From an uncultured Clostridia bacterium (GTDB lineage: Bacteria > Bacillota > Clostridia > Oscillospirales > Oscillospiraceae): a DNA stretch of 34,302 nucleotides. The translations under genes were made by a program, and so were the position numbers. Within the stretch, counting starts at the first letter, position 1. Each line of letters starts with the position of its first letter. Location: the NCBI GenBank assembly GCA_946628965.1, contig CAMOXI010000017.1:1-34302 (forward strand). The letters are read 5' to 3'. Positions 7,230-16,464 of the stretch are shown here, piece by piece. The notes under the pieces are model-generated. The model saw only the letters and a list, made by a program, of their open reading frames with translations. It searched no databases and was not told where the DNA came from.

Positions 7230-7973
7230 TTACTTGACCGCGACCACGGTCACATTGTCGCGCGCGCCGCGCCCCAGCGCCATATCCATCAGCATGCGGC
7301 AGAGATCCTCCGGTTCCCGGCAGGCCTTGGCCGCCTCCAGCATCTCCTCGTCCGTCAGTGTGTTGGAAAGCCCGTCCGAGCAGAGCAGCAGCACATCGCC
7401 GATGCCCAGCTCAAAATTGAAATAGTCTGCCTCCACCTGGGAATCCGTGCCGACGGCGCGGGTGATCACATTGCGCTGGGGATGGGTCTTGACCTGCTCC
7501 GGCGTGATGATGCCGTATTCCAGCAGATCGCCGACCAGGGAGTGATCGCGGGTGATCTGGCTGATGGTGTCATTGCGGCGGGAGAGCAGATAGGCGCGGC
7601 TGTCCCCCACATTGATAATATGCCCGATTCCGTTGGACATGATCACACCGCCCACAATGGTGGTGCCCATGCCGTTGAATTCCTCCCCAAACTGAGAGAA
7701 TTCGTAGGCCACCCCGTTTGCCTCTTTACAGGCCTCCTTGAGCATGCTTTCAAAGTCGATCGGGCGGCTCGTGCGGGCGGAGAGACGGCTGTAGACCACG
7801 GATACAAAGGCCCGGTTCGCGATCTGGCTGGCAAGGCCGCCGGCCTTGGCGCCGCCCATGCCGTCACAGAGCGCAACGATCAGGCAGTCCCGCGTCCTGA
7901 CTTTTTCAATGATGAAGCTGTCCTGGTTATCTTTGCGAACGGGTCCCTTGTCTGTCAGGCCGAAGCTCTTCAT
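7230..7973 (-). CDS. prpC: PP2C-type Ser/Thr phosphatase (Stp/PrpC)
   Basis: A 247-aa cytoplasmic PPM/PP2C phosphatase that reverses PrkC phosphorylation. Metal-binding motifs are intact: RKDNQDSF near residue 13, CDGMGGAKAG near 37, CSDGLSNTLTDEE near 200, and the terminal GARDNVTVV. Length is typical for the bacterial Stp family. It lies 24 bp after rlmN and upstream of prkC, the usual Firmicute order. Confidence 0.95.
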   Translation of the reverse strand: MKSFGLTDKGPVRKDNQDSFIIEKVRTRDCLIVALCDGMGGAKAGGLASQIANRAFVSVVYSRLSARTSRPIDFESMLKEACKEANGVAYEFSQFGEEFNGMGTTIVGGVIMSNGIGHIINVGDSRAYLLSRRNDTISQITRDHSLVGDLLEYGIITPEQVKTHPQRNVITRAVGTDSQVEADYFNFELGIGDVLLLCSDGLSNTLTDEEMLEAAKACREPEDLCRMLMDMALGRGARDNVTVVAVK

Positions 7974-7997
7974 CGGATCACAGCCTTTCCCTGCGCT

Positions 7998-9032
7998 TTA
8001 CGCGTTCTTTTTCTGCATCTTCCGCCGCAGCTGACCGCAGCTGGCGTCCACGTCGCTGCCGAGCCTGCGGCGGACGGTCACATTGACCTTTTCGTCCTCG
8101 AGGATTTTGATAAATGCCTTCATATGTCCGGAGGTGGAAGGCCTGAATTCTCGTTCCTCCACATGGTTGAGCGGGATCAGGTTCACATGCGCGCCAACGG
8201 TTCTGGCGCGCTTTGCCAGGAGCCTTGCGTGATACTCGGTATCGTTCACGCCGTCGATCATGGCGTATTCAAAAGAGATGCGGCGGCCGGTGCGCTCGTA
8301 ATAGCGTTTGCATGCCTCCATCAGCTTTTCCACGCCGCGGCCCCGGTTTGCGGGCATCAGGCGGGAGCGGGTCTCATCGTCCGGCGCGTGCAGGGAGACT
8401 GACAGCGTCAGCTGCAGATCCCGCGCGGCCAGATCGTCAAAACGCTCAATGATGCCGCAGGTGGAGAGCGAGATATGCCGCATGCCGATGTTCATCCCCA
8501 GGGGATCATTCACCAGCTCCAGAAAGCGCATCACATTGTCAAAATTGTCCAGCGGTTCGCCGATGCCCATCAGGACGATATTGGAAATCTTCTTGCCGGA
8601 ATCGAGTTCGGAAAAAAGCACCTCGTCCAGGATCTCGGACGCGTTCAGAGAGCGCACCAGGCCGCCGATGGTGGACGCGCAGAAGGCGCAGCCCTGTCGG
8701 CAGCCCACCTGACAGGAAACGCAGACCGTGTTGCCGTGCTGATAGCTCATCACCACAGTCTCCACCGCGTTGCCGTCGTAGAGCTCCCAGAGGTATTTGA
8801 TCGTGCCGTCGATCTGCGAGACCTGCTTTTGCAGCACCTTCGGCGCATACAGGTGATAATTTGCCTTCAGCTTCTCCCGCAGGGACTTGGGAAGATTGCT
8901 CATGCCCTCAAAATCACGCACGCCGCGGCCGAGCCATTCAAAAACCTGTTTCGCCCGGTATTTCGGCTCCCCGAGCGCGGCGAAATCCGCCTCGATCTCG
9001 GGCAGCGTCATGGATAGAAGATCTTTTTCCAT
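7998..9032 (-). CDS. rlmN: Dual-specificity 23S rRNA/tRNA C2-methyladenosine methyltransferase RlmN
   Basis: A 344-aa radical-SAM enzyme that methylates C2 of A2503 in 23S rRNA and A37 in some tRNAs. The [4Fe-4S] motif is C111-x3-C115-x2-C118 (CRQGCAFC). The conserved methyl-carrying cysteine is C332 in DASCGQL near the C-terminus. LSLHAPDDETRSRLMP is also characteristic. The start lies 1 nt from the rsmB stop with no strong Shine-Dalgarno, so translational coupling is likely; MTLPEIEADF, eight residues in, is an alternative start. Confidence 0.95.
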   Translation of the reverse strand: MEKDLLSMTLPEIEADFAALGEPKYRAKQVFEWLGRGVRDFEGMSNLPKSLREKLKANYHLYAPKVLQKQVSQIDGTIKYLWELYDGNAVETVVMSYQHGNTVCVSCQVGCRQGCAFCASTIGGLVRSLNASEILDEVLFSELDSGKKISNIVLMGIGEPLDNFDNVMRFLELVNDPLGMNIGMRHISLSTCGIIERFDDLAARDLQLTLSVSLHAPDDETRSRLMPANRGRGVEKLMEACKRYYERTGRRISFEYAMIDGVNDTEYHARLLAKRARTVGAHVNLIPLNHVEEREFRPSTSGHMKAFIKILEDEKVNVTVRRRLGSDVDASCGQLRRKMQKKNA

Positions 9033-9033
9033 C

Positions 9034-10347
9034 TTACTGTATCTTTCTCAGTTTTGCGATAAAGAATCCGTCCGTGCCGTCAAGCTGCGGCCAGAACTCG
9101 TAACATCCGCCGCTGCTTTTCAGATCGCCCAGCTGAAAGTCCTCCGCTGCAAACTCCGTATGGCGGCTGAGAAACGCGCGGATCTGTCCCCGGTTTTCCG
9201 CCTCCAGCACCGTGCAGGTGGAATAGAGCAGAACGCCGCCGGGCTTTACATAGCGGCAGACGTTGTCCAGGATCGCGGCCTGGATGGGCGGGAGATTTGC
9301 GATCTCCGCCTCCGATTTATTGCGGATCTCCGGCCGCTTGCCGATCACGCCGAACCCGGAGCAGGGTACATCACAGAGCACCCGGTCAAAGGCGGCTTCC
9401 AGCACGGGATCAAAGACCCGGCCGTCCATGGCGCGGGTCTCGATCATGCCGATTCCGAGACGCGCGGCCCCTTCACAGATCCGTTTCAGCTTCTTCTCCT
9501 GCACATCACAGGAGAGGATGCTGCCTCTGTTTTCCATGCGGATGGCCGCGGCGAAGCTCTTCCCGCCCGGAGCGGCGCAGGCGTCCAGCACACGCATGTC
9601 CCTTGCAGGCGCCGCGATTTCCACTGCAGTGCGGGCAGCTCTGTCCTGGACATAGAAAAGCCCCTCTTCAAAGCCGGGCAGCGCGGTCACGCTGCCGCCG
9701 ACAAGCTCCAGGCAGCCGGGCAGAGCGGGAAAAGCACGGTATGGGATCTCCGCGCGATCCAGGGCCCGGCAGTAATCGTCAACGCTCACCTTTAAGGTGT
9801 TCACCTGGATGCTGAGGGGCGCGGGCTCGTTGTTTTTTGCAAGAAATGCTTCCGCAAACTCGTAGTCATGCTCGCGGATGATCCTTTCGCAGAGCCAAAG
9901 AGGGTGGCTGTAGCGCAACGAGAGATACTGCGCACTTCCCTTCTCCGGGATCTCCGGCAGAGAATTCCGCGCAACCGCGAGCTTTCGCAGGACAGCGTTA
10001 CAGAGCCCCGCAGCCCTGGCGCAGCCGTTCTCGCGGCAGAGCTGCACGGTCTCGCCAACCGCCGCATGGGCGGGGATGCGGTCCGTCAGCAGCAGTTGAC
10101 AGGCGCCGAGACGGAGGATGTCACGCAGTCCCTTCTCGAGTGGCCTGGAACAGAACAGATCGAGATAATAATCGAGATAGGCGCTGTTTTGCAGCACGCC
10201 CAGCGTCAGCCGCGACGCCAGGGCAGCGTCCCGCCGGTTCAGGTCATACTTTTTGATGGCGGCATCCATGGCCTGAGCGGACCAGGCGCCGTCCCTGCGG
10301 CAGCGCTGCAGCGCTTCCAGCGCAGCCTGTCTGGCTTGATTCCCCAT
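9034..10347 (-). CDS. rsmB: 16S rRNA (cytosine-967-C5)-methyltransferase RsmB
   Basis: A 437-aa enzyme with an N-terminal NusB-like RNA-binding domain (residues 1-130) and a C-terminal Rossmann methyltransferase domain. It shows the SAM site DACAAPGGKS (255-264), DVPCSGFGVIGKRPEIR with C329, and catalytic C378 in YSTCTVLEAEN. I start at 10347 because this ATG shares one base with the fmt stop (TGATG); longer in-frame extension only reads fmt out of frame. It forms a translation-related block with fmt, def and rlmN. Confidence 0.94.
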   Translation of the reverse strand: MGNQARQAALEALQRCRRDGAWSAQAMDAAIKKYDLNRRDAALASRLTLGVLQNSAYLDYYLDLFCSRPLEKGLRDILRLGACQLLLTDRIPAHAAVGETVQLCRENGCARAAGLCNAVLRKLAVARNSLPEIPEKGSAQYLSLRYSHPLWLCERIIREHDYEFAEAFLAKNNEPAPLSIQVNTLKVSVDDYCRALDRAEIPYRAFPALPGCLELVGGSVTALPGFEEGLFYVQDRAARTAVEIAAPARDMRVLDACAAPGGKSFAAAIRMENRGSILSCDVQEKKLKRICEGAARLGIGMIETRAMDGRVFDPVLEAAFDRVLCDVPCSGFGVIGKRPEIRNKSEAEIANLPPIQAAILDNVCRYVKPGGVLLYSTCTVLEAENRGQIRAFLSRHTEFAAEDFQLGDLKSSGGCYEFWPQLDGTDGFFIAKLRKIQ

Positions 10348-11270
10348 CAGGCGTCCACCCGGATCGCATGGCCGCGCAGAAAATCGGCGGCTTTCATGCG
10401 TTTCTTGCCGGGCGCCTGCAGTTCGGTGATGAGCAGGGTCTTCCCATCCGCGCAGGCGATCTCCAGCCCCTCTTTCCCGGCGGAGACGACCTTGCCCGGG
10501 GCCAGAGACGTGCAATGCTCCGTATAGGCCGCGGAGAATACGCGGTACACCGCACCCTCCAGCTCCATGGTCGCTACCGGCCAGGGCTGCAGGCCACAGA
10601 TCTGCTTGACGATCTGGCGCGGCGATTTGTTCCAGTCGATGGGGCAGTCGGACTTGTCCAGCATCTTCACATAGCTGGCATTGGCATGATCCTGCGGAAC
10701 GCGGGGCGCCGTCCCGGCCTCGATGGCGTTCAGCGTTTTCACCAGCAGCTCCGCGCCCAGGACCATCAGCCGGTCAAAAAGCTCACCGGAGGTTTCAAAT
10801 TCCCCAATGGGCGTTTCCGCCGTAAAAATGATGTCCCCCGCGTCCATATCGTGGGCCAGGTACATGGTGCTCACACCCGTGACCGCATCCCCGTTGAGCA
10901 CAGCCGCCTGAATCGGTGACGCGCCGCGGTACTTCGGCAGCAGGGAGCCGTGCACATTGATGGCCCCATAGCGGGGAACGGCCAGAATATCATCCGGCAG
11001 TATGCGGCCGTAGGCCACCACCACCAGAATATCCGGCTCCAGGCTCTGAATCTGTCGAAGCGCGGTACCGTCCCGCATTTTTTCCGGCTGATAGACGGGA
11101 ATGCCCGCCTGCACGGCGATCTGCTTGACGGGAGACGCCTGCAGCTCCATCCCGCGCCCCTTGGGCTTATCGGGCTGCGTAAACACGCCGACGACTTCAA
11201 ACTGCTCGTCCAGCAGCTTCTGCAGGGACGCTGCAGCAAAGTCGGGCGTTCCCATAAAAACGATGCGCAT
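10347..11270 (-). CDS. fmt: Methionyl-tRNA formyltransferase
   Basis: A 307-aa enzyme that transfers the formyl group from 10-formyl-THF to initiator Met-tRNA. MRIVFMGTPDFAAASL opens the N-terminal fold. The catalytic triad residues are visible as N105, H107 (INVHGSLLPKYRGASPI) and D143 (AHDMDAGD). The C-terminal tRNA-binding domain is present and the length is normal. It lies 3 bp after def, its functional partner in the formyl-Met cycle. Confidence 0.96.
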   Translation of the reverse strand: MRIVFMGTPDFAAASLQKLLDEQFEVVGVFTQPDKPKGRGMELQASPVKQIAVQAGIPVYQPEKMRDGTALRQIQSLEPDILVVVAYGRILPDDILAVPRYGAINVHGSLLPKYRGASPIQAAVLNGDAVTGVSTMYLAHDMDAGDIIFTAETPIGEFETSGELFDRLMVLGAELLVKTLNAIEAGTAPRVPQDHANASYVKMLDKSDCPIDWNKSPRQIVKQICGLQPWPVATMELEGAVYRVFSAAYTEHCTSLAPGKVVSAGKEGLEIACADGKTLLITELQAPGKKRMKAADFLRGHAIRVDA

Positions 11271-11273
11271 GAT

Positions 11274-11789
11274 TTATTCTTCCTCGTCCTCGTCTGAAGC
11301 GGGGCCACGCATCTCTTCCTCGGTGAGCATACGCTCGGCCTTGGAGGTGAACACGATCCCGTCCAGATGGTCAATTTCATGGCAGAAGCAGCGGGCGGTA
11401 AGGCCCTCCCCTTCCACCTCAAAGGTCTCGCCGAAACGATCCTGTGCGCGCACCTTCACGTGCATCGGCCGCTTGACAAGGCCGTACTCCCCTGGCACGC
11501 TCAGGCAGCCCTCCGGGCCGTCCTGCTCACCGGAGGCTTCCAGGATCTCCGGGTTAATGAGCTCAATAACATATTCTTCCTCGCCCTCAGGGACATTGGT
11601 CTCGATCACGAGGACCGCGCGGCGCAGCACGCCCACCTGCGGGGCAGCAAGGCCTACGCCGTTTGCCTGCAGCAGCGTCTCGCGCATATCGTCAAGAAGC
11701 TGATGAAGCCTGGGATTAAAGTCCGTGACCACACGGCTCTTTTTGTAAAGGAGCGGCTGCTCCTTGGTCAGAATGTTCCGAAGTGCCAT
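11274..11789 (-). CDS. def: Peptide deformylase
   Basis: A 171-aa metalloenzyme that removes the N-formyl group from nascent proteins. The three family motifs are present: GVGLAAPQVG (44-53), EGCLSVPG with metal ligand C95, and HEIDH with ligands H137 and H141 and catalytic E138. Its C-terminus is acidic (SDEDEEE). It lies between priA and fmt, as in B. subtilis. Confidence 0.96.
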   Translation of the reverse strand: MALRNILTKEQPLLYKKSRVVTDFNPRLHQLLDDMRETLLQANGVGLAAPQVGVLRRAVLVIETNVPEGEEEYVIELINPEILEASGEQDGPEGCLSVPGEYGLVKRPMHVKVRAQDRFGETFEVEGEGLTARCFCHEIDHLDGIVFTSKAERMLTEEEMRGPASDEDEEE

Positions 11790-11810
11790 ATTATTCCACT
11801 CTCTCTGTAT

Positions 11811-14060
11811 TTAATCCATCGGGTCGTTATCCGCAAAAACGGAAACGCCGCGAAAGCGCTTGTCCGTATTGCATTCGCACACGGTCTGCGATAAGGCCGC
11901 GCGCAGGGCCGCATTGTTCTTTCCGTTCAGGATCACGCGATAGCGATAGCGGTTGTTGACGCGCACGACAGCCAGGGGCGAAGGCCCCAGGATATCGGTG
12001 CCGGACTGGGGGCCGAGAAAGCTCTCCAGTCTGGCTTTGGCAAAGCGGCAGGCCTGCAGTACAAGCCGTTCGTCCAGGCCGGACGCCGTCAAAGTCAGGA
12101 TGTCCCGGAAGGGAGGCGCGTTCTGCAGCCTGCGCAGTGAAAGCTCCGAGGCGTAGAAGGCGTCATAATCCTGATTTGCCGCCTGCCGGATCGTCTCATT
12201 GTCCGGGGTGAAGGTCTGGATCACGGCGCGCCCGGGTTTCTCCCCGCGGCCGCTGCGCCCCACCACCTGAGTGATCAGGGAAAAGGTGCGCTCCCCCGCC
12301 CGGTAGTCACCTGCGTAAAGGCTCTGATCGGCGGAGATGACGCCCACCAGCGTCACATTTTCAAAATTGAGGCCCTTGGTGACCATCTGCGTGCCCACCA
12401 TGACGGGGATCTTCTCCTCCCGGAAGCGGGAGAAGAGCAGCTCATGGGATCCCGCGGGCGTCACCGTATCGGTATCCATCCGCAGTACTTCGATCTCCGG
12501 GAAGAGTTCGTGCAGTTCCTCCTCCACCATCTGAGTGCCGACGCCGATGTATTTCAGCGTTCCGCCGCAGTCGGGGCAGCTTTCATCTACCCTGCGGGAA
12601 TAGCCGCAGTAGTGGCAGATCAGCCTGCGGTTGGCACTGTGATAGGTCAGCGATACACTGCAGCGCGGGCAGCGGTAGGTATAGCCGCAGTCTCCGCAGC
12701 TGACAAGCTTGTGCGCACCGCGGCGGTTAATGAACAGAATGCTCTGCTCACCGCGCTCAATGTTCGCAGCGAGTTCAGCGCGCAGGAAGGAGCTGATGCT
12801 GCCGCCGTTTCCAGCGCGCAGCTCCCGCTTCATGTCCACGATCTCTACTGCAGGCAGTTCCTGTTCGTTGTAGCGGTTCTCCAGCCGGAAATAGCTGTAG
12901 CGACCGGTCTCGGCGGCATAGCGGCTCACGATGTCCGGCGTAGCCGAGCCGAGAAGCAGCAGGCAGTTTGCCCTGGCGCAGCGGTACTTTGCAATGTCGC
13001 GGGCATTATAACGCGGGCTGTTTTCGGATTTGTAGGTTTCTTCCTGCTCCTCGTCGATGATGATCAGGCCCAGGTTTCGGCAGGGAGCGAACACAGCGCT
13101 GCGCGTGCCGATCACGAGCTTCGCCTTCCCGGCGCGCACCCGCTTCCATTCGTCATAGCGCTCGCCGGTGGAGAGGCTGGAGTGCAGCACAGCCACCTCG
13201 TTCCCGAAATGGGAAGAAAAGGTCTGCAGCATCTGGGGCGTCAGCGCAATTTCAGGCACCAGCAGGATCGCAGAGCGCCCGCGCTTGAGCTGATCTGCGA
13301 TCAGGTGGATGTACACGCTGGTCTTGCCACTGCCGGTTACGCCGAAAAGCAGGGCCGCCCCGGCCTCACCGGAGCGGGCCAGGGCGCCGATCCCTTCAAA
13401 AGCGGACTGCTGCTCCTGATTGAGCACGGGCAGTGCCTCTGTCTCCCCGACATAGATCTCCGGCCGCCGATAGACTTCGCGCGGGTAGAGTTCCACCAGC
13501 TCAGAAGATACCAGCGCCTTCAGGCTCTGTCTGCCGGCGCCGGTGAAGTGCAGCAGCTCCCGGCTCGGCAGCGCTTCAAAGGAACAGAGCAGATCCAGGA
13601 GATTCGCCTGCTGCTTCGAGCGCATGCGCTTCTGCTGGGCGATCGCTGCAGCATCTTCGGGCGGGATGCAGAGCCGCGCCATCTCCACCGTCTTGTCCTT
13701 TACGCGTCGCTCGCCGTCCTCGGTAAACCAGAGGCCCGCCGGGAGGATCGCCTTGACCGCATCATAAACGGTGCAGAAAAAGCGCTCGCGCATGAAGAGG
13801 GCGAGCTTGATCTGATCTTCGTCGAGGACCGGTTCCTCATCCAGAATGGCCTGGACGGGCTTCAGCTTCTCATAATCGCTGTGATCGCTCAGAGCGAGAA
13901 TGATGCCCTCACTGCGGCGATTGCCGGCAGAAAAAGGCACATAGACGCGAACGCCCGGCCTGGCCTTCGCCGCCATCTCGTCCGGGATCAGATAGTCGTA
14001 GGGACGGTCGATCCAGTAGGTGGCGGCGGAAACCGCGATGCGGGCAACCAAAGACGGCAT
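11811..14060 (-). CDS. priA: Primosomal replication-restart helicase PriA
   Basis: A 749-aa 3'-5' DNA helicase that reloads the replisome at stalled forks. An N-terminal 3'-DNA-binding domain (1-105) is followed by Walker A GVTGSGKT (240-247) and motif II DEEQ (336-339). An eight-cysteine zinc module (CGDCGYTYRCPRC and CHYCGYSRRVDESCPDCG) is next, then helicase motifs VGTQMVTKGLNFENV and VVGRSGRGEKPG. Motif II has Gln where many family members carry His (DEEH). The gene follows rpoZ by 8 bp; coaBC, which lies between these genes in B. subtilis, is absent. Confidence 0.95.
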   Translation of the reverse strand: MPSLVARIAVSAATYWIDRPYDYLIPDEMAAKARPGVRVYVPFSAGNRRSEGIILALSDHSDYEKLKPVQAILDEEPVLDEDQIKLALFMRERFFCTVYDAVKAILPAGLWFTEDGERRVKDKTVEMARLCIPPEDAAAIAQQKRMRSKQQANLLDLLCSFEALPSRELLHFTGAGRQSLKALVSSELVELYPREVYRRPEIYVGETEALPVLNQEQQSAFEGIGALARSGEAGAALLFGVTGSGKTSVYIHLIADQLKRGRSAILLVPEIALTPQMLQTFSSHFGNEVAVLHSSLSTGERYDEWKRVRAGKAKLVIGTRSAVFAPCRNLGLIIIDEEQEETYKSENSPRYNARDIAKYRCARANCLLLLGSATPDIVSRYAAETGRYSYFRLENRYNEQELPAVEIVDMKRELRAGNGGSISSFLRAELAANIERGEQSILFINRRGAHKLVSCGDCGYTYRCPRCSVSLTYHSANRRLICHYCGYSRRVDESCPDCGGTLKYIGVGTQMVEEELHELFPEIEVLRMDTDTVTPAGSHELLFSRFREEKIPVMVGTQMVTKGLNFENVTLVGVISADQSLYAGDYRAGERTFSLITQVVGRSGRGEKPGRAVIQTFTPDNETIRQAANQDYDAFYASELSLRRLQNAPPFRDILTLTASGLDERLVLQACRFAKARLESFLGPQSGTDILGPSPLAVVRVNNRYRYRVILNGKNNAALRAALSQTVCECNTDKRFRGVSVFADNDPMD

Positions 14061-14068
14061 GCCGGCTC

Positions 14069-14260
14069 TTACTTCTTCAGAGACAGCTTGCCGGTGTACA
14101 CTTCGTCGATGGCAGAGGAAACAGGCTTGCGATCCAGGGGGATCTGCTTCTCCTCGGCGTCGGCGGAGATCTCACGGGCGCGCCGTGCCACCAGGTTCAC
14201 CAGCTGGTAGCGGCTTCCGATTTTTTCAACAAGTTCAGCAACAGGGGGATAAAGCATCAT
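14069..14260 (-). CDS. rpoZ: RNA polymerase omega subunit
   Basis: A 63-aa protein beginning MMLYPPVAELVEKIGSRYQLV, with the conserved ARRARE segment. Omega helps fold the beta' subunit of RNA polymerase. I start at the double ATG at 14260, about 10 nt after a GGAG; upstream in-frame ATGs at 14287 and 14281 lack a ribosome site. A 6-bp CCGCAT/ATGCGG hairpin at 14282-14295 lies just upstream in the gap to gmk. The position after gmk is conserved in Firmicutes. Confidence 0.9.
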   Translation of the reverse strand: MMLYPPVAELVEKIGSRYQLVNLVARRAREISADAEEKQIPLDRKPVSSAIDEVYTGKLSLKK

Positions 14261-14312
14261 AGTTCGATTACTCCATTTCATCCGCATAAATGCGGTAGTT
14301 TACAAATCTGGT

Positions 14313-14906
14313 TTATTTCAGCAGGTCTTTCCGGTCGGCAAAGCGCAGATGCTCGGCCGTTACGATGGCGGAAAAGGCGGCGGCGGCCTCTTCGATCCTG
14401 TCGTTGACGATCAGGTAATCATAGCCTTCGGCTTCCGCATACTCCTCTTTCGCCCGGGCGAGACGGCCCTCAATGGCCTCCATGCTGTCGGTGCCGCGGT
14501 TTACAAGACGGCGGCGCAGTTCCTCCATGGAGGGCGGGATAATGAAGATCATGACGGCCTCCGGCATTTTGCTTCTGACCTGCCTTGCGCCCTGGATCTC
14601 AATATCCAGCACTACGTTCATGCCTTCGTTCAGCTTCTGCTCCACAAAGGCCCGCGGCGTGCCGTAGCCGTTCGTCACATACTCGGCATGCTCCAGCAGC
14701 TCGTCCTGCTCCACCATGCGGTCGTAAGTCTCGCGGTCGATGAAGAAATACTCCCGGCCGTCCACCTCGCCGGGGCGGGGGCTGCGCGTCGTCACCGAAG
14801 TGGAAAAGCAAAAATCATTGCGGCCTTCAATGGCCTTGAATACCACCGTGCTCTTTCCGGCGCCGGAGGGCCCGGAGATCACGATCAGCTTTCCTTTTTC
14901 ACTCAT
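14313..14906 (-). CDS. gmk: Guanylate kinase
   Basis: A 197-aa enzyme that converts GMP and ATP to GDP and ADP. The P-loop GPSGAGKST is at residues 12-20, and the GMP-binding segment [17 protein letters not shown] follows. The chosen start MSEKGKLIV overlaps the end of remA by 8 bp. The earlier in-frame ATG at 14948 would add a lysine-rich extension that merely reads the remA tail in another frame. Confidence 0.95.
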   Translation of the reverse strand: MSEKGKLIVISGPSGAGKSTVVFKAIEGRNDFCFSTSVTTRSPRPGEVDGREYFFIDRETYDRMVEQDELLEHAEYVTNGYGTPRAFVEQKLNEGMNVVLDIEIQGARQVRSKMPEAVMIFIIPPSMEELRRRLVNRGTDSMEAIEGRLARAKEEYAEAEGYDYLIVNDRIEEAAAAFSAIVTAEHLRFADRKDLLK

Positions 14907-15162
14907 TCTTTTCAGGTTCCTTTTCTTCTTTCTCTTCCAGACGGGCACTCAGCGTCTCTGGCGGCAGCGCCGAGAGGATCACATGCCCGCTGTCCATGAT
15001 CAGGACGGATTTGGTGCTGCGGCCGAAGGAAGCGTCGATCAGCGAGCCCTTCTCCCGCACATCCTGGATCATACGCTTGATGGGGGCGGATTCGGGAGAC
15101 ACGACGGACACGATACGGTCTGCGGAGACCAGGTTCCCGAATCCGATGGCAATCAGTTTCAT
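14899..15162 (-). CDS. remA: RemA family (DUF370) DNA-binding regulator
   Basis: An 87-aa homologue of B. subtilis RemA, an oligomeric DNA-binding protein that activates extracellular matrix and osmoprotection genes. The start [30 protein letters not shown] is characteristic, as is [21 protein letters not shown] charged E/K-rich tail of ~17 residues ends the protein. The order yicC-remA-gmk is the standard Firmicute arrangement. A GAGG ribosome site overlaps the yicC stop. Confidence 0.93.
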   Translation of the reverse strand: MKLIAIGFGNLVSADRIVSVVSPESAPIKRMIQDVREKGSLIDASFGRSTKSVLIMDSGHVILSALPPETLSARLEEKEEKEPEKNE

Positions 15163-15171
15163 CCTGCCGCC

Positions 15172-16050
15172 TCACTCAATGTTCTGGATCTGTTCTCGGA
15201 TCTTCTCGATCTCGGATTTCAGATCCACCACCACATGGGCGATCTCGGAGTTCTGGCACTTGGAGCCGATGGTGTTGGCTTCCCGGTTGAATTCCTGGAT
15301 CAGGAAATCGATCTTGCGGCCCGTCGGCGAATTGCCGTTGATCATCGTCCGCAGCTGGGCCATATGGCTTCTCAGGCGCACGGTCTCTTCATCCACGGCG
15401 ATGTGATCGGCAAAGACCGCGGCCTCGGTAAGGATGCGGCTCTCGTCGATGCCGGCAGTCCCCAGGACCTCCGCCATCTTCGTCTCCAGCCGTTTGCGGT
15501 AGGCGGCAACCGTCTCCGGCGCCTTCTCCTCCACGGTGCTGACCAGGGCGTTGATGGTCTCCAGGCGGGAGAGCACATCGTCCCGCAGCTTCTCGCCTTC
15601 CCGCAGGCGCATCGCGTCGAAATCGTTCAGCGCGGCCTCGGTGATGGCGGAGAGGCCCTCGGAAAGTGCGTCCGTATCCAGATCCTTTTTCTCCACGCTC
15701 AGCACGTCGGGAAAACGGGCCGCGCTCAGCGCCGTCAGATCGTCCTGCAGGCCGTACTCCCCGGCGATATGCCGGATCGCCTCAACATATCCTTTCAAAA
15801 GCGCCTCGTTGACCTGCACGGTCATATCGCCCGCAGCAGAGGCATTGACGGACACAAACACGTCCACCTTGCCGCGGCTGATATGCTTCTGCACACCGGA
15901 CTTGATCAGATCCTCGGCGAACAGAAAGCTTCTCGGAAGACGGACGGATGTATCCAGGTATCGGTTGTTTACGCTCTTGAGCTCAACGGTGATTTCCAGG
16001 CCCTCGACAGTGCCCTTGGCGCTGCCGTAGCCGGTCATGCTTTTGATCAT
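15172..16050 (-). CDS. yicC: YicC/YloC-family endoribonuclease
   Basis: A 292-aa protein beginning MIKSMTGYGSAKG, the diagnostic YicC N-terminus, followed by ELKSVNNRYLDTSVRLP. The C-terminal DUF1732 part has DFLIQEFNREANTIGSK. E. coli YicC has been reported as an endoribonuclease that affects small-RNA turnover; the Firmicute YloC role is less clear. GAGGAG precedes the ATG. The gene lies 12 bp after rseC. Confidence 0.93.
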   Translation of the reverse strand: MIKSMTGYGSAKGTVEGLEITVELKSVNNRYLDTSVRLPRSFLFAEDLIKSGVQKHISRGKVDVFVSVNASAAGDMTVQVNEALLKGYVEAIRHIAGEYGLQDDLTALSAARFPDVLSVEKKDLDTDALSEGLSAITEAALNDFDAMRLREGEKLRDDVLSRLETINALVSTVEEKAPETVAAYRKRLETKMAEVLGTAGIDESRILTEAAVFADHIAVDEETVRLRSHMAQLRTMINGNSPTGRKIDFLIQEFNREANTIGSKCQNSEIAHVVVDLKSEIEKIREQIQNIE

Positions 16051-16062
16051 ACTCTCTCCTCT

Positions 16063-16464
16063 TTACCGGATGATATCAAAGGTAAAAGCCTGTTGATTCT
16101 TCTTTTTCCTCTGGGACAGCACCAGGATCACCGCACTCAGCAGAAGCGCAAGAAAGCTCACTGCCACGCACAGCCCCTCGGAGGCGCCGGCCATATAGGC
16201 AAGCGCATAGCCCAGGATAAACAGCACGATGGGCATGATATACACCAGCGCCGCCGCGCCGAAGACCGTGGAGGACTTGCTCGCGATCACGACCTTCTGC
16301 CCGGGCCGGGCGTCGATCAGATTCCGGGCCAGGGTCTTGATCTCCCCTTGGAAAATGCAGCTTTCACAGCTGCCGCAGCTGCCGCCGCAGGCGGTCGTGC
16401 GCGCGACGGCCACTTCGGCCATGTTGTTCGGCAGGATTTTGGTAACGACTGCGTCCTGTGTCAT
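16063..16464 (-). CDS. rseC: RseC/MucC family membrane protein
   Basis: A 133-aa protein with an N-terminal cysteine cluster (CGGSCGSCESC, residues ~26-36) and two transmembrane helices (about 69-90 and 95-115). A lysine-rich segment and a short cytoplasmic tail follow. RseC proteins are linked to SoxR reduction and Rnf-type electron transport in other bacteria; the cysteines could bind an Fe-S cluster. Its ATG overlaps the cdaR stop (ATGA), so it is coupled to c-di-AMP genes, where many Firmicutes have glmM. Function in this context is unknown. Confidence 0.85.
   Translation of the reverse strand: MTQDAVVTKILPNNMAEVAVARTTACGGSCGSCESCIFQGEIKTLARNLIDARPGQKVVIASKSSTVFGAAALVYIMPIVLFILGYALAYMAGASEGLCVAVSFLALLLSAVILVLSQRKKKNQQAFTFDIIR

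Noticed and set aside
10348-10515. Upstream extension of rsmB to 10515
   Set aside because: It reads the 3' end of fmt in a second frame; the ATG at 10347 gives the normal N-terminus and a TGATG junction.
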